The position numbers were made by a program, and so were the translations under genes. Source: Saprospiraceae bacterium (GTDB lineage Bacteria > Bacteroidota > Bacteroidia > Chitinophagales > Saprospiraceae). From it: a stretch of 64,000 nucleotides of DNA. The notes beneath the pieces were generated by a model. That model did not search any database. It saw only the letters and a program-made list of their open reading frames with translations, and was not told the DNA's origin. The stretch spans positions 1 to 64,000 of the forward strand of contig JAHDBH010000001.1 of NCBI GenBank assembly GCA_020630495.1, read 5' to 3'. This document shows positions 28,995 through 38,977 of the stretch, piece after piece; within the stretch, counting starts at the first letter, position 1, and each line of letters opens with the position of its first letter.

Positions 28995-30266
28995 ATGATC
29001 ATCTGGATTATCTTATTTCTGATCTTATCGGCACTCTTTTCTGGTTCTGAAATAGCCTTCGTATCGGCCAATCGACTGAGCATACAGGTGCGCGATGATG
29101 CTCAGTCGAGAAGTGGTCGGATCTTATCATCATTCTACAATGATCCTAGCGATTTCCTAGGGACCATGCTTGTGGGGAATAATATCGCTCTGGTAGCATT
29201 TACCACTTTACTGGCGAGTGTCCTTACGCCAGCTCTGGAGCGCAGTATTGGTTCTTCCTTTCTCTTGCTGATGGTGCTTACTTTGATCACTACTGTTATT
29301 GTGCTGATTTTCGGTGAGTATCTACCCAAGACAATTTTCAGAAATTATTCCACATCGATATTATACGCGCTGGCCATTCCACTAGCAGTATTGCGCTTTC
29401 TACTGTTGATTCCTACAAGGATTACTACACGCTTATCGAGCTGGATTATTACTAAGGTGCTGCGGGTAGAGATGGATGAGTCGCAGGATGATTTTACCAG
29501 GACAGATCTAGAATTGTTCATAGATGAGAGCATCAGCGATGAGGATGGCGCTGTCAACTCAGAACTCCTCAAGAAGGCTATCCACTTTGAGCAAGTCAAG
29601 GTGCGCGACTGTATGGTGCCACGCACAGAGATCTGCTATGTGGATATGGAAGATTCTATAGAGGATCTTATTGCCACATTTGAAAAGACAAAAAAGTCGA
29701 GACTCCTCGTAGTCGATGAAGACATAGATGACGTCAAAGGATATATCCACCACCTCAAGATCCTCAGACAGCCCAAGTCTCTGCGCCGCCAGATCATAGA
29801 CTTGCCGATAGTCACAGAGTACATGCCTGTAAATGATCTGCTCGTCACCTTCATCAAGGATCGTACAGGTATCGCCTGTGTCGTTGACGAATTTGGCAGC
29901 ACATCTGGAATCATTACCATGGAGGATATTCTAGAAGAGATATTTGGTGAGATCGAGGACGAGCACGATGTAGAGGATCTACTGGAGATGCACATCAGTG
30001 ACATGGAGTATCTCCTGAGCGGCCGTCATGAGCTGGATTATCTCCAGGAAAAGTATGAGAATCTGCGGTTCACCGAGGGTGATTTTCATACCCTCAGTGG
30101 CTACCTTGTCATGACTTCTGGCACCATACCTGATCAAGGAGATGAGATAGAGCTAGATGGCTACAAATTTATCATAGAGGAAGTCACAGAGAAGAAAATC
30201 GACAGGATCAGAGTGATAGTCTCCAGCGAGACTGACGCGATGAATAGCGACGGATCTGTGAATTAG
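28995..30266 (+). CDS. Hemolysin-family CNNM/CBS transporter (CorC/TlyC-like)
   Basis: LFSGSEIAFVSANRL; VRDCMVPRTEI; VVDEFGSTSGIITMEDILEEIFGEIEDEHD. Confidence 0.93.
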   Translation: MIIWIILFLILSALFSGSEIAFVSANRLSIQVRDDAQSRSGRILSSFYNDPSDFLGTMLVGNNIALVAFTTLLASVLTPALERSIGSSFLLLMVLTLITTVIVLIFGEYLPKTIFRNYSTSILYALAIPLAVLRFLLLIPTRITTRLSSWIITKVLRVEMDESQDDFTRTDLELFIDESISDEDGAVNSELLKKAIHFEQVKVRDCMVPRTEICYVDMEDSIEDLIATFEKTKKSRLLVVDEDIDDVKGYIHHLKILRQPKSLRRQIIDLPIVTEYMPVNDLLVTFIKDRTGIACVVDEFGSTSGIITMEDILEEIFGEIEDEHDVEDLLEMHISDMEYLLSGRHELDYLQEKYENLRFTEGDFHTLSGYLVMTSGTIPDQGDEIELDGYKFIIEEVTEKKIDRIRVIVSSETDAMNSDGSVN

Positions 30267-30299
30267 TTTACATCTTTTAGCATTTGTACAACTTCCCAC

Positions 30300-30887
30300 T
30301 TGAGAGTACAGTTTTATAGGATGTGTAATGTCGTGACTGCTTACACTATATCAATTACATCATACATGGAACATACAGATAAGACCTCACCAGTCCATAT
30401 ACCCAAGCGCATAGAAGAATCTCTACTTCTGAGATTTATCCTCATCGGCGACAGACTCAAGAAACGCCGAGATGATATCAGTAAAGAGCTGGGAATATCC
30501 ACTCAGCAGTGGCTTCTGCTTCTGCAAGTAGCCAAGGATCCCAACATCCCATTCTTTGATGCCAGTGAGCACGAGAAGGATCTACTGCCGACGGAGATCG
30601 CCTACACATTTGGCACCACGAGATCCAATATTACTGCCTTGATTAATGTCCTTTCGGACAAAGGCCTCATAGCTCTCACACCTGATGAAGGAGATCGACG
30701 CCGTAAGCGAATCTCCCTCACCGCAGAGGGAGGGGCCCTGGTAGAAGACCTCCAGCGCTATCGACAAGAGAAGAATGACGCACTCTTTGATGGATTCCAA
30801 CAGGAAGAGCTTGTAGAGGCGCTTGACTTTGTAGAGAGGTTTATCGTCGCTAATCAGATTGAGCGTAAGTCTACCGTCACTCAGTAA
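30300..30887 (+). CDS. MarR family transcriptional regulator
   Basis: QQWLLLLQVAKDP...TEIAYTFGTTRSNITALINVLSDKGLIALTPDEGDRRRKRISLTAEG. Confidence 0.85.
   Translation: MRVQFYRMCNVVTAYTISITSYMEHTDKTSPVHIPKRIEESLLLRFILIGDRLKKRRDDISKELGISTQQWLLLLQVAKDPNIPFFDASEHEKDLLPTEIAYTFGTTRSNITALINVLSDKGLIALTPDEGDRRRKRISLTAEGGALVEDLQRYRQEKNDALFDGFQQEELVEALDFVERFIVANQIERKSTVTQ
30648..30662 (-). repeat. Mini-hairpin copy 12: TTT GTCC GAAA GGAC
   Basis: in MarR gene, antisense. Confidence 0.75.
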
Positions 30888-31543
30888 GTGACCATCACTT
30901 GATCCAGCGCCTTGCGCTGGATATCTGGTACCATAGCATCATCTGCAGGATGTCCCACTGGCAAGAGCAAGAAGGGTCGTTCATTGCTAGGTCGATCTAG
31001 GATCTTCTGGAGAAAATTCATCGGACTTGGAGTGTGGGTCAGCGTCACTAGCCCAGCGTGATGGATCGCAGAGATGAGAAAGCCGCACGCCAGACCTACA
31101 GATTCATTGACGTAGTAGTTTTTTTGTTTTTCACCATCCACCAGGTCATAGGCTTTCTTGAATACGATGATCAGATAGGGCGCTATGGTCAGGAAGTCTT
31201 TGTGCCAGTCTGTACCAAATTGCTTTAAGTCCTCTAGCCAGTCGTCGCTCATACGTCCGTGATAGTTCTCGTATTCTTCTTTCTCTGCGGCCTCACGGAT
31301 CTTTGCTTTTATCTCAGGGTCAGACACCACACAGAATGTCCATGGCTGCTTGTGTGCTCCACTAGGAGCTGTACTAGCAGAGCGCACGAGATTATCTATG
31401 ACAGATGAGGCCACTGGCTTATCAGAGAACATCCGCACGCTACGTCGCTGGTCTATCGCATGGTAATAGTCCTCACTTCGTTGCTGTATCTCGGCTTCTG
31501 TGTACTGCGCGGTGCTATAAGGTATAAATGATTCTGTCTTCAT
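30881..31543 (-). CDS. Nitroreductase family protein
   Basis: QRRSVRMFSDKPVASSVIDNLVRSASTAPSGAHKQPWTFCVVSD. Confidence 0.92.
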   Translation of the reverse strand: MKTESFIPYSTAQYTEAEIQQRSEDYYHAIDQRRSVRMFSDKPVASSVIDNLVRSASTAPSGAHKQPWTFCVVSDPEIKAKIREAAEKEEYENYHGRMSDDWLEDLKQFGTDWHKDFLTIAPYLIIVFKKAYDLVDGEKQKNYYVNESVGLACGFLISAIHHAGLVTLTHTPSPMNFLQKILDRPSNERPFLLLPVGHPADDAMVPDIQRKALDQVMVTY

Positions 31544-32109
31544 GATTTCTGTCTATGTAGTATGTACCACTGGATAGCGATGATGCTCTTAGCATCTACT
31601 AGCTCTCCCACTATCTGAGAGGCATGAGCTGCTGGATATGTCACGATCTGTACGTCCTCTTGCTCTTCTGCAAGCCCACCTCCAGCATGCTTACGATCTG
31701 TGGACACCACTTCTGCATAGTATATATGTATGCGCTCTGTGGTGATACCTGGTGATACATATGGGCTAGCGATCAGTCTCAGATCACTCACAGTATAGCC
31801 AGCTTCTTCTAGGCACTCTCGCTGTGCTGATTTTCTGGGAGACTCACCATAGTCTATCCCGCCAGCGACGATCTCGTCTATCCAGGGATCTTCTGCATCT
31901 ATGGTTGCAGGTCTGAACTGTCTTACGAGAATCAGTGAGTCTGTGTCTTTTTCATAGAGCAGTACAGCGCTGGCATCACGCTTTCTGAGGATTTCGTACT
32001 CGCGCCGTAGTGTAGACTTTCCATCACTATGAGAGTGCTCTACATCCAGACCTACGAGCTCAAAAACCTCCTTAGATTTTTGGCGAAAGCCATGTACCGT
32101 ATACTTCAT
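31540..32109 (-). CDS. NUDIX hydrolase (ADP-ribose pyrophosphatase-like)
   Basis: GGIDYGESPRKSAQRECLEEAGY Nudix box. Confidence 0.9.
   Translation of the reverse strand: MKYTVHGFRQKSKEVFELVGLDVEHSHSDGKSTLRREYEILRKRDASAVLLYEKDTDSLILVRQFRPATIDAEDPWIDEIVAGGIDYGESPRKSAQRECLEEAGYTVSDLRLIASPYVSPGITTERIHIYYAEVVSTDRKHAGGGLAEEQEDVQIVTYPAAHASQIVGELVDAKSIIAIQWYILHRQKS
32078..32091 (+). repeat. Mini-hairpin copy 13: TTTT GGC GAAA GCC
   Basis: 5' end of NUDIX gene, antisense; 3-bp stem. Confidence 0.6.
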
Positions 32110-32195
32110 AGACGCTGAGCTAGATCATCCCAAAGATGCTACCAATACATCATACTCGGCTCATCAGATCATCATATCTCCTATGTACGTCGCTC

Positions 32196-33578
32196 TCAAT
32201 ACCTATAGCGGACGGTCAATTGCGAGCTGCTCTGCATCAGTAGCTGTCCTCCATTCTCTACCGTGAGTAGACTACCGTAGCCTTGTTTGCCAGATAGAAG
32301 AGCTACATTCTTACCCGCTGGTATGATCACGTGATCACAAGCTTCTGGGAACCGAGCTTGACTCCAGTTGCTCGGACTGTCATTCCACTCTCCGTCCGCA
32401 GGTCCTATCCAGACATTGCTCGGGTAACTGTCGCAGCTTTTGGTCTCTAGGAGAAATAAGCCTCTGGACCGATCAGAGCCGAGAATTCTTCCTGATGGCA
32501 GATAAGGATAGCAGCCCCACGCTCCCTGAAATCCATTGTAACTGGTATTCTCTGGATAGGTATCATAGTAGGCCGCCAGAGTGACATCAGTGGGATCAGA
32601 TATATCAAATACCACTATGCCGTCATGGTAATAACTGATGTAAACGCTATCGCCCTTGATGTATGGATTGTGAGCGATGCTCGTGGTGTCCCCAGTCGTA
32701 GCTTCCAGCAGCTTACTGCGGAATAGGTGCGGAGTACCGATCTGTATGCGCTCATCTGGGTCCTCCGTAGGATCTACTGTCAGGCTCGCCATCTTGAGGC
32801 TCCGATTGCGAGATTCATCAGCCCAGATCACATGGCTGCCATCATCGGTCACCCAGCTGCTGTGATTGTAGCCCTCTTGCGCATAGCTGGTCTTCAGCCC
32901 TATCTGGTCGCAGTCAGTACCAGATGTGCAGTCGTATATCACGAACTCATTCAGAGTAGTATTGAAATCACCGTGGCTGGCATACACAGTATCATTGCGC
33001 ACGTAGGCGTCATGGATGTAGTCATATGGGAGATTGAGCGAAGCAAGCTCCGTGATAGAGGTAGGATCTGAGATGTCAAGGATCTTGAGATCTGTACCAG
33101 TACCTCCGAGACTGCCTATGCCGTAGAGCCTTGCAGTGGCTGTATCTACAAAGATATTGTGCGATCGTGGCCAGAACTGGGTAGTCCGCGTCACTTGTAC
33201 TACGCTATCTGGGAGGTATTGCAGATCAAACACAAAGAGGCCCTCACCACTGCGCTCACTCCCTGCAAATGCATAGTGATCATACGTCTTGAAATCTCTC
33301 CACGTGGTAGATCCAGTTCCCGCAAAGGAGTTCACTCTGCGCAGCTGATATGGCTCAGTAACATCTATGAAGTGGATGGAATCTCGACTGCCTATGATGC
33401 CATATTCGCGGCCGTCCGCCGCATAGCCCCATACATCGCTGTATCTCGATATGCCAGGATTGTCAGTAGGATTCTCTGAGTTCCACCGTCCCACACATCG
33501 CATCCGCAGCGAATCAAACTGAGCCTGACCGATCAGTGGTAGTGCAAGCAGGAGGGCGAGGAAAGTAATTGACTTCAT
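32196..33578 (-). CDS. Choice-of-anchor B / LVIVD-repeat secreted protein
   Basis: YSDVWGYAADGREYGIIGSRDSIHFIDVTEP...SHNIFVDTATARLYGIGS... Confidence 0.85.
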   Translation of the reverse strand: MKSITFLALLLALPLIGQAQFDSLRMRCVGRWNSENPTDNPGISRYSDVWGYAADGREYGIIGSRDSIHFIDVTEPYQLRRVNSFAGTGSTTWRDFKTYDHYAFAGSERSGEGLFVFDLQYLPDSVVQVTRTTQFWPRSHNIFVDTATARLYGIGSLGGTGTDLKILDISDPTSITELASLNLPYDYIHDAYVRNDTVYASHGDFNTTLNEFVIYDCTSGTDCDQIGLKTSYAQEGYNHSSWVTDDGSHVIWADESRNRSLKMASLTVDPTEDPDERIQIGTPHLFRSKLLEATTGDTTSIAHNPYIKGDSVYISYYHDGIVVFDISDPTDVTLAAYYDTYPENTSYNGFQGAWGCYPYLPSGRILGSDRSRGLFLLETKSCDSYPSNVWIGPADGEWNDSPSNWSQARFPEACDHVIIPAGKNVALLSGKQGYGSLLTVENGGQLLMQSSSQLTVRYRY

Positions 33579-33836
33579 ACAACTAATGTAGGCACTTCTG
33601 CTATCACAGACTAGCTCAGCTCTAGCAATCAGCCCATCTGTCAGCAGATGCGCACTGAGGACGAGGCGCGATAGGGACTCCGAGATGAATGTAAGCGATG
33701 CTAAGATAGGCCGTGAGCCTTAGAATCTTGCGCGTCCATATGACGTACGCTTGCTATCAGCTACAGGGCCTAGACAGATGTGGCCATGCCTGGACAGGAG
33801 TGAAATCAAGCGACCATAAGTGATAAGCTCGACTCG

Positions 33837-34580
33837 CTACTTATCTACACAAAAACTATAGCCAAAGGACGCAAAGTTTGACTCCTCATTAAATCCCGTG
33901 CCAAAAGAAAAGTCTAGCTGACCACGGTCGCTGGTCTTGTACGTCCATCCAGCATTGATACGATGAAAGCTAGTATCAGCCTCGCCGACTTCGCCATAGG
34001 GCTCTATGTATAGGGTCAATTTATCATTCCAGCCATAGGCGAGAGCAAGCGTGTAGATGCCCTGTAGGTCACTTCCGTGAAAATGCTGGTAACCAAGATT
34101 GTAACCTATGCTCCAGCCCTTGTCCAGATCATGTGAAATCAAGACGCGCGCTAGGCTGCCCCAGTCACGATCTGCAAATAAGCTGCGAGATGCTGTGGGT
34201 ACTACTAGGTGGCCCATCACAGCAATTTGTGTAGCACTTTCTTCGCGCTGAAGGAGCTGTATTTTAGTACCTATCTGGATGTCGTCAAAGCGTGTGAGGT
34301 AATCCTCATCAAATGTCCTACTACTCAATACCTGCGTCTGGAGTCGTAATTCTACACCACGCAGAAGGTTGATTCTATAGAGCTGTGTAGGTACGGTCCA
34401 AGTTCGCTCTATAGCTTGCGTCTGATTCTGTGTGCTGAAGCCTATCCCAGCTTCCACTTGGATACGACCCACGGGTAACACAGCACTACTTTCCGTCTGA
34501 TCCGGTCTGTCAGTATCTATGATCTGTGCAGATGCTACAAGCGAAAAAAGGCATAGTGCTATAAGGATAAATAATTTCAT
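33837..34580 (-). CDS. Outer-membrane transporter-like beta-barrel protein
   Basis: signal peptide; IIDTDRPDQTESSAVLPVGRIQVEAGIGF. Confidence 0.7.
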   Translation of the reverse strand: MKLFILIALCLFSLVASAQIIDTDRPDQTESSAVLPVGRIQVEAGIGFSTQNQTQAIERTWTVPTQLYRINLLRGVELRLQTQVLSSRTFDEDYLTRFDDIQIGTKIQLLQREESATQIAVMGHLVVPTASRSLFADRDWGSLARVLISHDLDKGWSIGYNLGYQHFHGSDLQGIYTLALAYGWNDKLTLYIEPYGEVGEADTSFHRINAGWTYKTSDRGQLDFSFGTGFNEESNFASFGYSFCVDK

Positions 34581-34609
34581 ACTGTAAACTTACGCCACAG
34601 CTCAAGAGC

Positions 34610-36235
34610 CTACTCAAAAGACAGCGTCAGGAATCTCTCCTTCCTGAGCAGCTCACAGTATATGACCATCAGGTCTTCGCTAATCTGCCTGTGGATCTTG
34701 GGGCGAGCGATGACTTTGGCATCCTGGAGACTATACAGTAGGTGCCTGCTTTGTGCGCCTGATTTGGTGAGGTGTACCATATTGATGACATCATTATTCT
34801 GGCGACCATATCTGAACACTTTCCCTTTTCCATCATATTCCAGATTTCTTGGGTCATCATTAAAGACAAAGTAGAGTTCATCATTCACGAGCTGCACCGC
34901 ATAGGAAAGGTAATGACCATTATCGTTTGTGCTCTGTTGTCTTTTGGCAATTTTCTGCCTCCACTCCACCTCGCCTTTGGCAGTCATGCTGATCACCACG
35001 ATATCATTGTGAATATACTGGATGTCTCTCGCTCCCAGATTATTATTTAAAGCGCCGTTGTTAGCCCCATATCTCCAAAATGCATTTTCGGCCACGAGAT
35101 ATAGGCCACCATCTTTGCGCTGTATGATGTCATAGAGCTCGTAGTCCGTGAGCTCATTATCCTTGCCAGCATCATCGCGCCGCGCTATGCGCTTCTTCTT
35201 GCGGCGATTGAGATTCTGACCTAGGAACTCTACGTCAAACTTGCTAAACTCTCTACTTACCGTCTTGCGAGTCTCTTTGTCAATCTGCAAGTGAAAACTC
35301 CCTTGGATGTCATCCAAGTCACGGTCACCATAGAAACCTACGCATATGATATCTCCACTGGCAAGTACGGAAGTCACCATCTGAGTGAGAAAGTATCCAC
35401 CATCTTCTATTTCGTAAGTTCTTACATCCTTACCTCCATTCCAGTAGCTCGTGAGCTCATACTTGTAATTGGGCTCGCCATTTCTGCTGTCTCTGAGTGT
35501 CCTATCGTAGATCTTGGAGAGGACGTAAAGATTGCCGTCATTATCCATGTCATAGGAGGTCGGTATGGTGATTTCATCCTGCTGAGCACGCGGACCACCG
35601 ATTCTATATAGCTCCTCAAAGTCAGAATCTAGCACTTGAGTACTCTGCGATCTGAGTCCATCTCTTCCTAGAGGTCCATAGCTCGTCAGCAACAAGAGGC
35701 GCCCGTCTGGCGATAGACCATAGCCGAAGTTGCCGCTATTGGCTCTGCTCGTGCCAGCGTAGCTGAGTCTTGCTACGAGACGAGGCTGGCCTAGAGCAGC
35801 TAGATCGTAGGAGTCAAGTTTCTGAGCATAGAGCTTTCTCGATTTGTCATCTGTGTCTATGACATTGTGGAAGAGGTAAAGCTGCCCATCCAGCATCAGT
35901 ACCACTTCGCTAAACGATCTGGTGGCTCTGCCGCTATCGTCCATGAGTTCTAGTACTTGTGATGCTAGGAGGCGAGAGGAGTAGTCATATTTTTCTAAGC
36001 TATATTGTACTTTATTACCCACGATCCCTGCTACCCTGCTTTTAAGCGCAAAGTATCCTTCGTCATCCTGTCCTACGATGTAGACGAGCGTCTCCTGGGG
36101 ATCTTTCTTGTGGACGGCGCTGAGATGCGTACGGAGGGTTTTGGTCTGAGCATTGACGCTGCTAGGTATGCCTGCCAGCAGCACCACGAGCAAGAGATAA
36201 ATTGCTGTGATATGATTCTGAGTGTATAATTTCAT
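34610..36235 (-). CDS. Secreted protein of unknown function
   Basis: 541 aa with signal peptide; no family recognised. Confidence 0.7.
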   Translation of the reverse strand: MKLYTQNHITAIYLLLVVLLAGIPSSVNAQTKTLRTHLSAVHKKDPQETLVYIVGQDDEGYFALKSRVAGIVGNKVQYSLEKYDYSSRLLASQVLELMDDSGRATRSFSEVVLMLDGQLYLFHNVIDTDDKSRKLYAQKLDSYDLAALGQPRLVARLSYAGTSRANSGNFGYGLSPDGRLLLLTSYGPLGRDGLRSQSTQVLDSDFEELYRIGGPRAQQDEITIPTSYDMDNDGNLYVLSKIYDRTLRDSRNGEPNYKYELTSYWNGGKDVRTYEIEDGGYFLTQMVTSVLASGDIICVGFYGDRDLDDIQGSFHLQIDKETRKTVSREFSKFDVEFLGQNLNRRKKKRIARRDDAGKDNELTDYELYDIIQRKDGGLYLVAENAFWRYGANNGALNNNLGARDIQYIHNDIVVISMTAKGEVEWRQKIAKRQQSTNDNGHYLSYAVQLVNDELYFVFNDDPRNLEYDGKGKVFRYGRQNNDVINMVHLTKSGAQSRHLLYSLQDAKVIARPKIHRQISEDLMVIYCELLRKERFLTLSFE

Positions 36236-36255
36236 TAACTAAATAACGCAAGATC

Positions 36256-36765
36256 ATGGCTGAAAATTTCTACATGTACTTTCTCATCGCTCTGGTGCCA
36301 CTTCTCATAGGCTCGATTTATTATAGTCCTGCTGTCATGGGAAAGAGCTGGATGAGTGCTAACGGTTTCACAGCTGAGAGCCTAGAGGGCGGACGGATGA
36401 TTGTCATCTTTGGACTTACCTATGTATTCAGCTTGCTATTGACCGTGGGATTGCAAGCGATGTGCATCCATGAGATGGGTGTAGTACAGCTCGCTATGCC
36501 CGCTGCCATAGAACCGGGAAGTCAAGCACAAGCAGATGTGAATGCCTTCCTGAGTTCCTATGCGGGCAATTTCAGGACTTTCGGCCATGGAGCCGTCCAC
36601 GGGGCTTTATCCTGTATTCTTTTTGTACTTCCTATACTCGGTATAGTCGCACTCTTTGAGAGGCGTGGAGCTAAGTATATGGGAATCCATTTCCTCTACT
36701 GGCTACTGTGCTTTATACTTATGTCTGGACTATTGGCTTCTACTCTGGTCTTTGGCGCGCTATGA
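36256..36765 (+). CDS. DUF1761-like membrane protein
   Basis: IGSIYYSPAVMGKSWMSANGFT; HGAVHGAL; polytopic. Confidence 0.75.
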   Translation: MAENFYMYFLIALVPLLIGSIYYSPAVMGKSWMSANGFTAESLEGGRMIVIFGLTYVFSLLLTVGLQAMCIHEMGVVQLAMPAAIEPGSQAQADVNAFLSSYAGNFRTFGHGAVHGALSCILFVLPILGIVALFERRGAKYMGIHFLYWLLCFILMSGLLASTLVFGAL

Positions 36766-36837
36766 GCGAACCAGTGATATGATCCAAATATCGTTTTGAC
36801 AACAGCACGGTCTGGAGCTTAGTGTAGTACTAGAAGG

Positions 36838-37749
36838 ATGTTAACAAGTAGTCTTTCTCGTGGCGGTGTGCGTAGAAATGTAGATATTCGCACTGTGAAT
36901 CGACTCAGGACATTCTTTGGCATAGCCATACTTGTATGTGGCTTCTCGACGACTCAGGCTCAGCTGGATGAGATATCGCTATCCCTAGGAGGGGCTACCT
37001 ACTTCGGGGACCTTACTCCTACGACGAGCATCTTTAGTACAGGTAGAGAAAGCTACTCAGTCAGTGCTGGAGCGAGTTATGCACTCAATGATTATCTCTC
37101 CCTACGCGGGCAGATCAGTTTAGCGAAGTTTAGCGGTGATGATCAGTTTCAGCAAGATGAGAATCGGCGCTTACGCAATCTATCTTTTCGCAATCAGCTG
37201 ATAGAGGGTGCCGTATTGCTGGATTTCAATATCACGGATGCCTTCTCGAGGACTTACCAAGACCTCCAGATCCATGCTTTACTGGGCCTCGGTGTATACA
37301 GACACAATCCTCAAGCACAGCTAGATGGCACATGGTATGATCTTCAGCCGCTGGGCACCGAGGGGCAGATCCCGCGCGATAGTCTGAGTCTTCTCAGAGG
37401 ACCCTACAATCTCGTACAGATGGCCGTCCCTCTGGGATTCTATCTAGAGTATGAGATCAATCGGAACTTCAGTATAGGTCTGGAATACATGCATCGTATC
37501 ACCTTCACTGACTTTATAGACGATGTCAGTACACGCTATCCTGATCTAGATGCGCTGGAAACGCGCAACGGTTCCATAGCACGACAGCTCGCCTTCAGGA
37601 CTGTGGAGCTCGAGGGTATGGAGGATGCGACGCCACTAGGTATCAGAGGCAATAGTGAAGAGACAGATGCCTTCGCTACTCTGCAGCTGCGACTCATCTA
37701 CAAATGGTCTGGCTCCAAGGTGCGCTACTACAATCGTCGCAATCGCTAA
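36838..37749 (+). CDS. Outer membrane beta-barrel protein (DUF6089-like)
   Basis: ISLSLGGATYFGDLTP...; beta-barrel pattern. Confidence 0.7.
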   Translation: MLTSSLSRGGVRRNVDIRTVNRLRTFFGIAILVCGFSTTQAQLDEISLSLGGATYFGDLTPTTSIFSTGRESYSVSAGASYALNDYLSLRGQISLAKFSGDDQFQQDENRRLRNLSFRNQLIEGAVLLDFNITDAFSRTYQDLQIHALLGLGVYRHNPQAQLDGTWYDLQPLGTEGQIPRDSLSLLRGPYNLVQMAVPLGFYLEYEINRNFSIGLEYMHRITFTDFIDDVSTRYPDLDALETRNGSIARQLAFRTVELEGMEDATPLGIRGNSEETDAFATLQLRLIYKWSGSKVRYYNRRNR

Positions 37750-37933
37750 TATCCGCAGACTGTCTCCTAGAGAGATTTATTCTGAATGTCAAGGCTAATC
37801 CAGTCCGCTCTGTGGCTGCACATGTCTAGACATTGTAGTCATCGTACTCCTGGATAGCTCCTCCTTCCAGGCACCCTATATATCTAAGCTAGCTATCCCC
37901 AGGTCACTGTAGATCATGATTCATAAGAGGGAA

Positions 37934-37958
37934 AATGCACCGCAGAGGGTGCATTTTT
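37934..37958. terminator. Hairpin AAAATGCACC-gcagag-GGTGCATTTTT
   Basis: symmetric stem with T tract on + and A tract upstream. Confidence 0.75.
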
Positions 37959-38128
37959 CGCGGCTCCGCAAGAATACTCACATAATTATCGCTCATCTAT
38001 GTTAAAATACCTTATTCGTAGATGACTCATATACAGATTTTTACATAGTTGATATTTATATATATCTTTGAAATACGATTTTTCATCTATGTGTTAATCT
38101 TATATGTGTTAATTACGGATATAAATCC

Positions 38129-38160
38129 TTGATTCACAGGTGTATAGCATGATATCTTTG
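38129..38160 (+). promoter_or_regulatory. Bacteroidota-type promoter TTG-N21-TATCTTTG
   Basis: TTG at 38129-38131 and TATCTTTG at 38153-38160. Confidence 0.6.
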
Positions 38161-38180
38161 TAAGTGAAACACCTACGTCC

Positions 38181-38264
38181 ATGATTCTTTCCATCCTCGC
38201 CGTGAGTACTGTGATCGCCCTGTGTGTGTACATCATAGTATCCTTATCTAGCAGTTCGCATTGA
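38181..38264 (+). CDS. Possible 27-aa single-TM microprotein upstream of ribA
   Basis: ATG...TGA: MILSILAVSTVIALCVYIIVSLSSSSH; directly follows a promoter-like sequence. Confidence 0.4.
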   Translation: MILSILAVSTVIALCVYIIVSLSSSSH

Positions 38265-38318
38265 TCTCGTCGGTCTCATGAACTCTCAGCCCTCGCTGGG
38301 GTTCTATCCGTTGCAGAG

Positions 38319-38909
38319 ATGATTCACAAACTTCAGACCATAAGTATGCCCACACAGTGGGGTAAATTTGATATGAGTGCCTATGCGCACTCTGATCAAG
38401 AACCCATGCCGCACATCATACTTACGCCCCAGGGTAGACCACCTGGAACGGAGTCCATCGTGCGTATACATTCTGAGTGTTTCACAGGTGATCTCCTGGG
38501 AAGCTTTCGCTGTGACTGCGGTGAACAGTTGCACGAGTCCATGAGAGTCATACAAGAGCACGGCGGCGTACTCATCTATCTGAGACAGGAGGGCAGGGGA
38601 ATAGGCCTTATCAATAAGATGAAGGCGTATCAGCTACAGGATGACGGATATAACACTGTGGATGCCAATGTGCACCTCGGCTTTGAAGCCGATCAAAGGA
38701 CCTATGAGGATGCTCTAGCCATACTGCGCGATCTGAATGTAAAAGACATCATCCTGCTGACCAACAATCCTGAAAAGCTCAAGGCAATCGATGACTCTTC
38801 TGATCTGACTGTGGTGAAGCGTATGCCACTTATCATCCCTAGTCGTGATGAAAATAAAGCTTATCTTGACACTAAGCGGGAGGTATTTGGCCATTTGCTA
38901 GATAAATAG
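38319..38909 (+). CDS. ribA: GTP cyclohydrolase II
   Basis: RIHSECFTGDLLGSFRCDCGEQL, YLRQEGRGIGL, LTNNPEK. Confidence 0.95.
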   Translation: MIHKLQTISMPTQWGKFDMSAYAHSDQEPMPHIILTPQGRPPGTESIVRIHSECFTGDLLGSFRCDCGEQLHESMRVIQEHGGVLIYLRQEGRGIGLINKMKAYQLQDDGYNTVDANVHLGFEADQRTYEDALAILRDLNVKDIILLTNNPEKLKAIDDSSDLTVVKRMPLIIPSRDENKAYLDTKREVFGHLLDK

Positions 38910-38977
38910 ATGTAGATCGTCGAGATATGCGATGATCTTACGATATAGTTCTTTATCTTACTTGTAAATCTTTCATC

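Noticed and set aside
38496-38507. AGC-TTTC-GCT mini-hairpin in ribA
   Set aside because: No TTTG/CAAA flank, and it lies on the conserved SFRCDCGEQL codons, so not counted as a family member.
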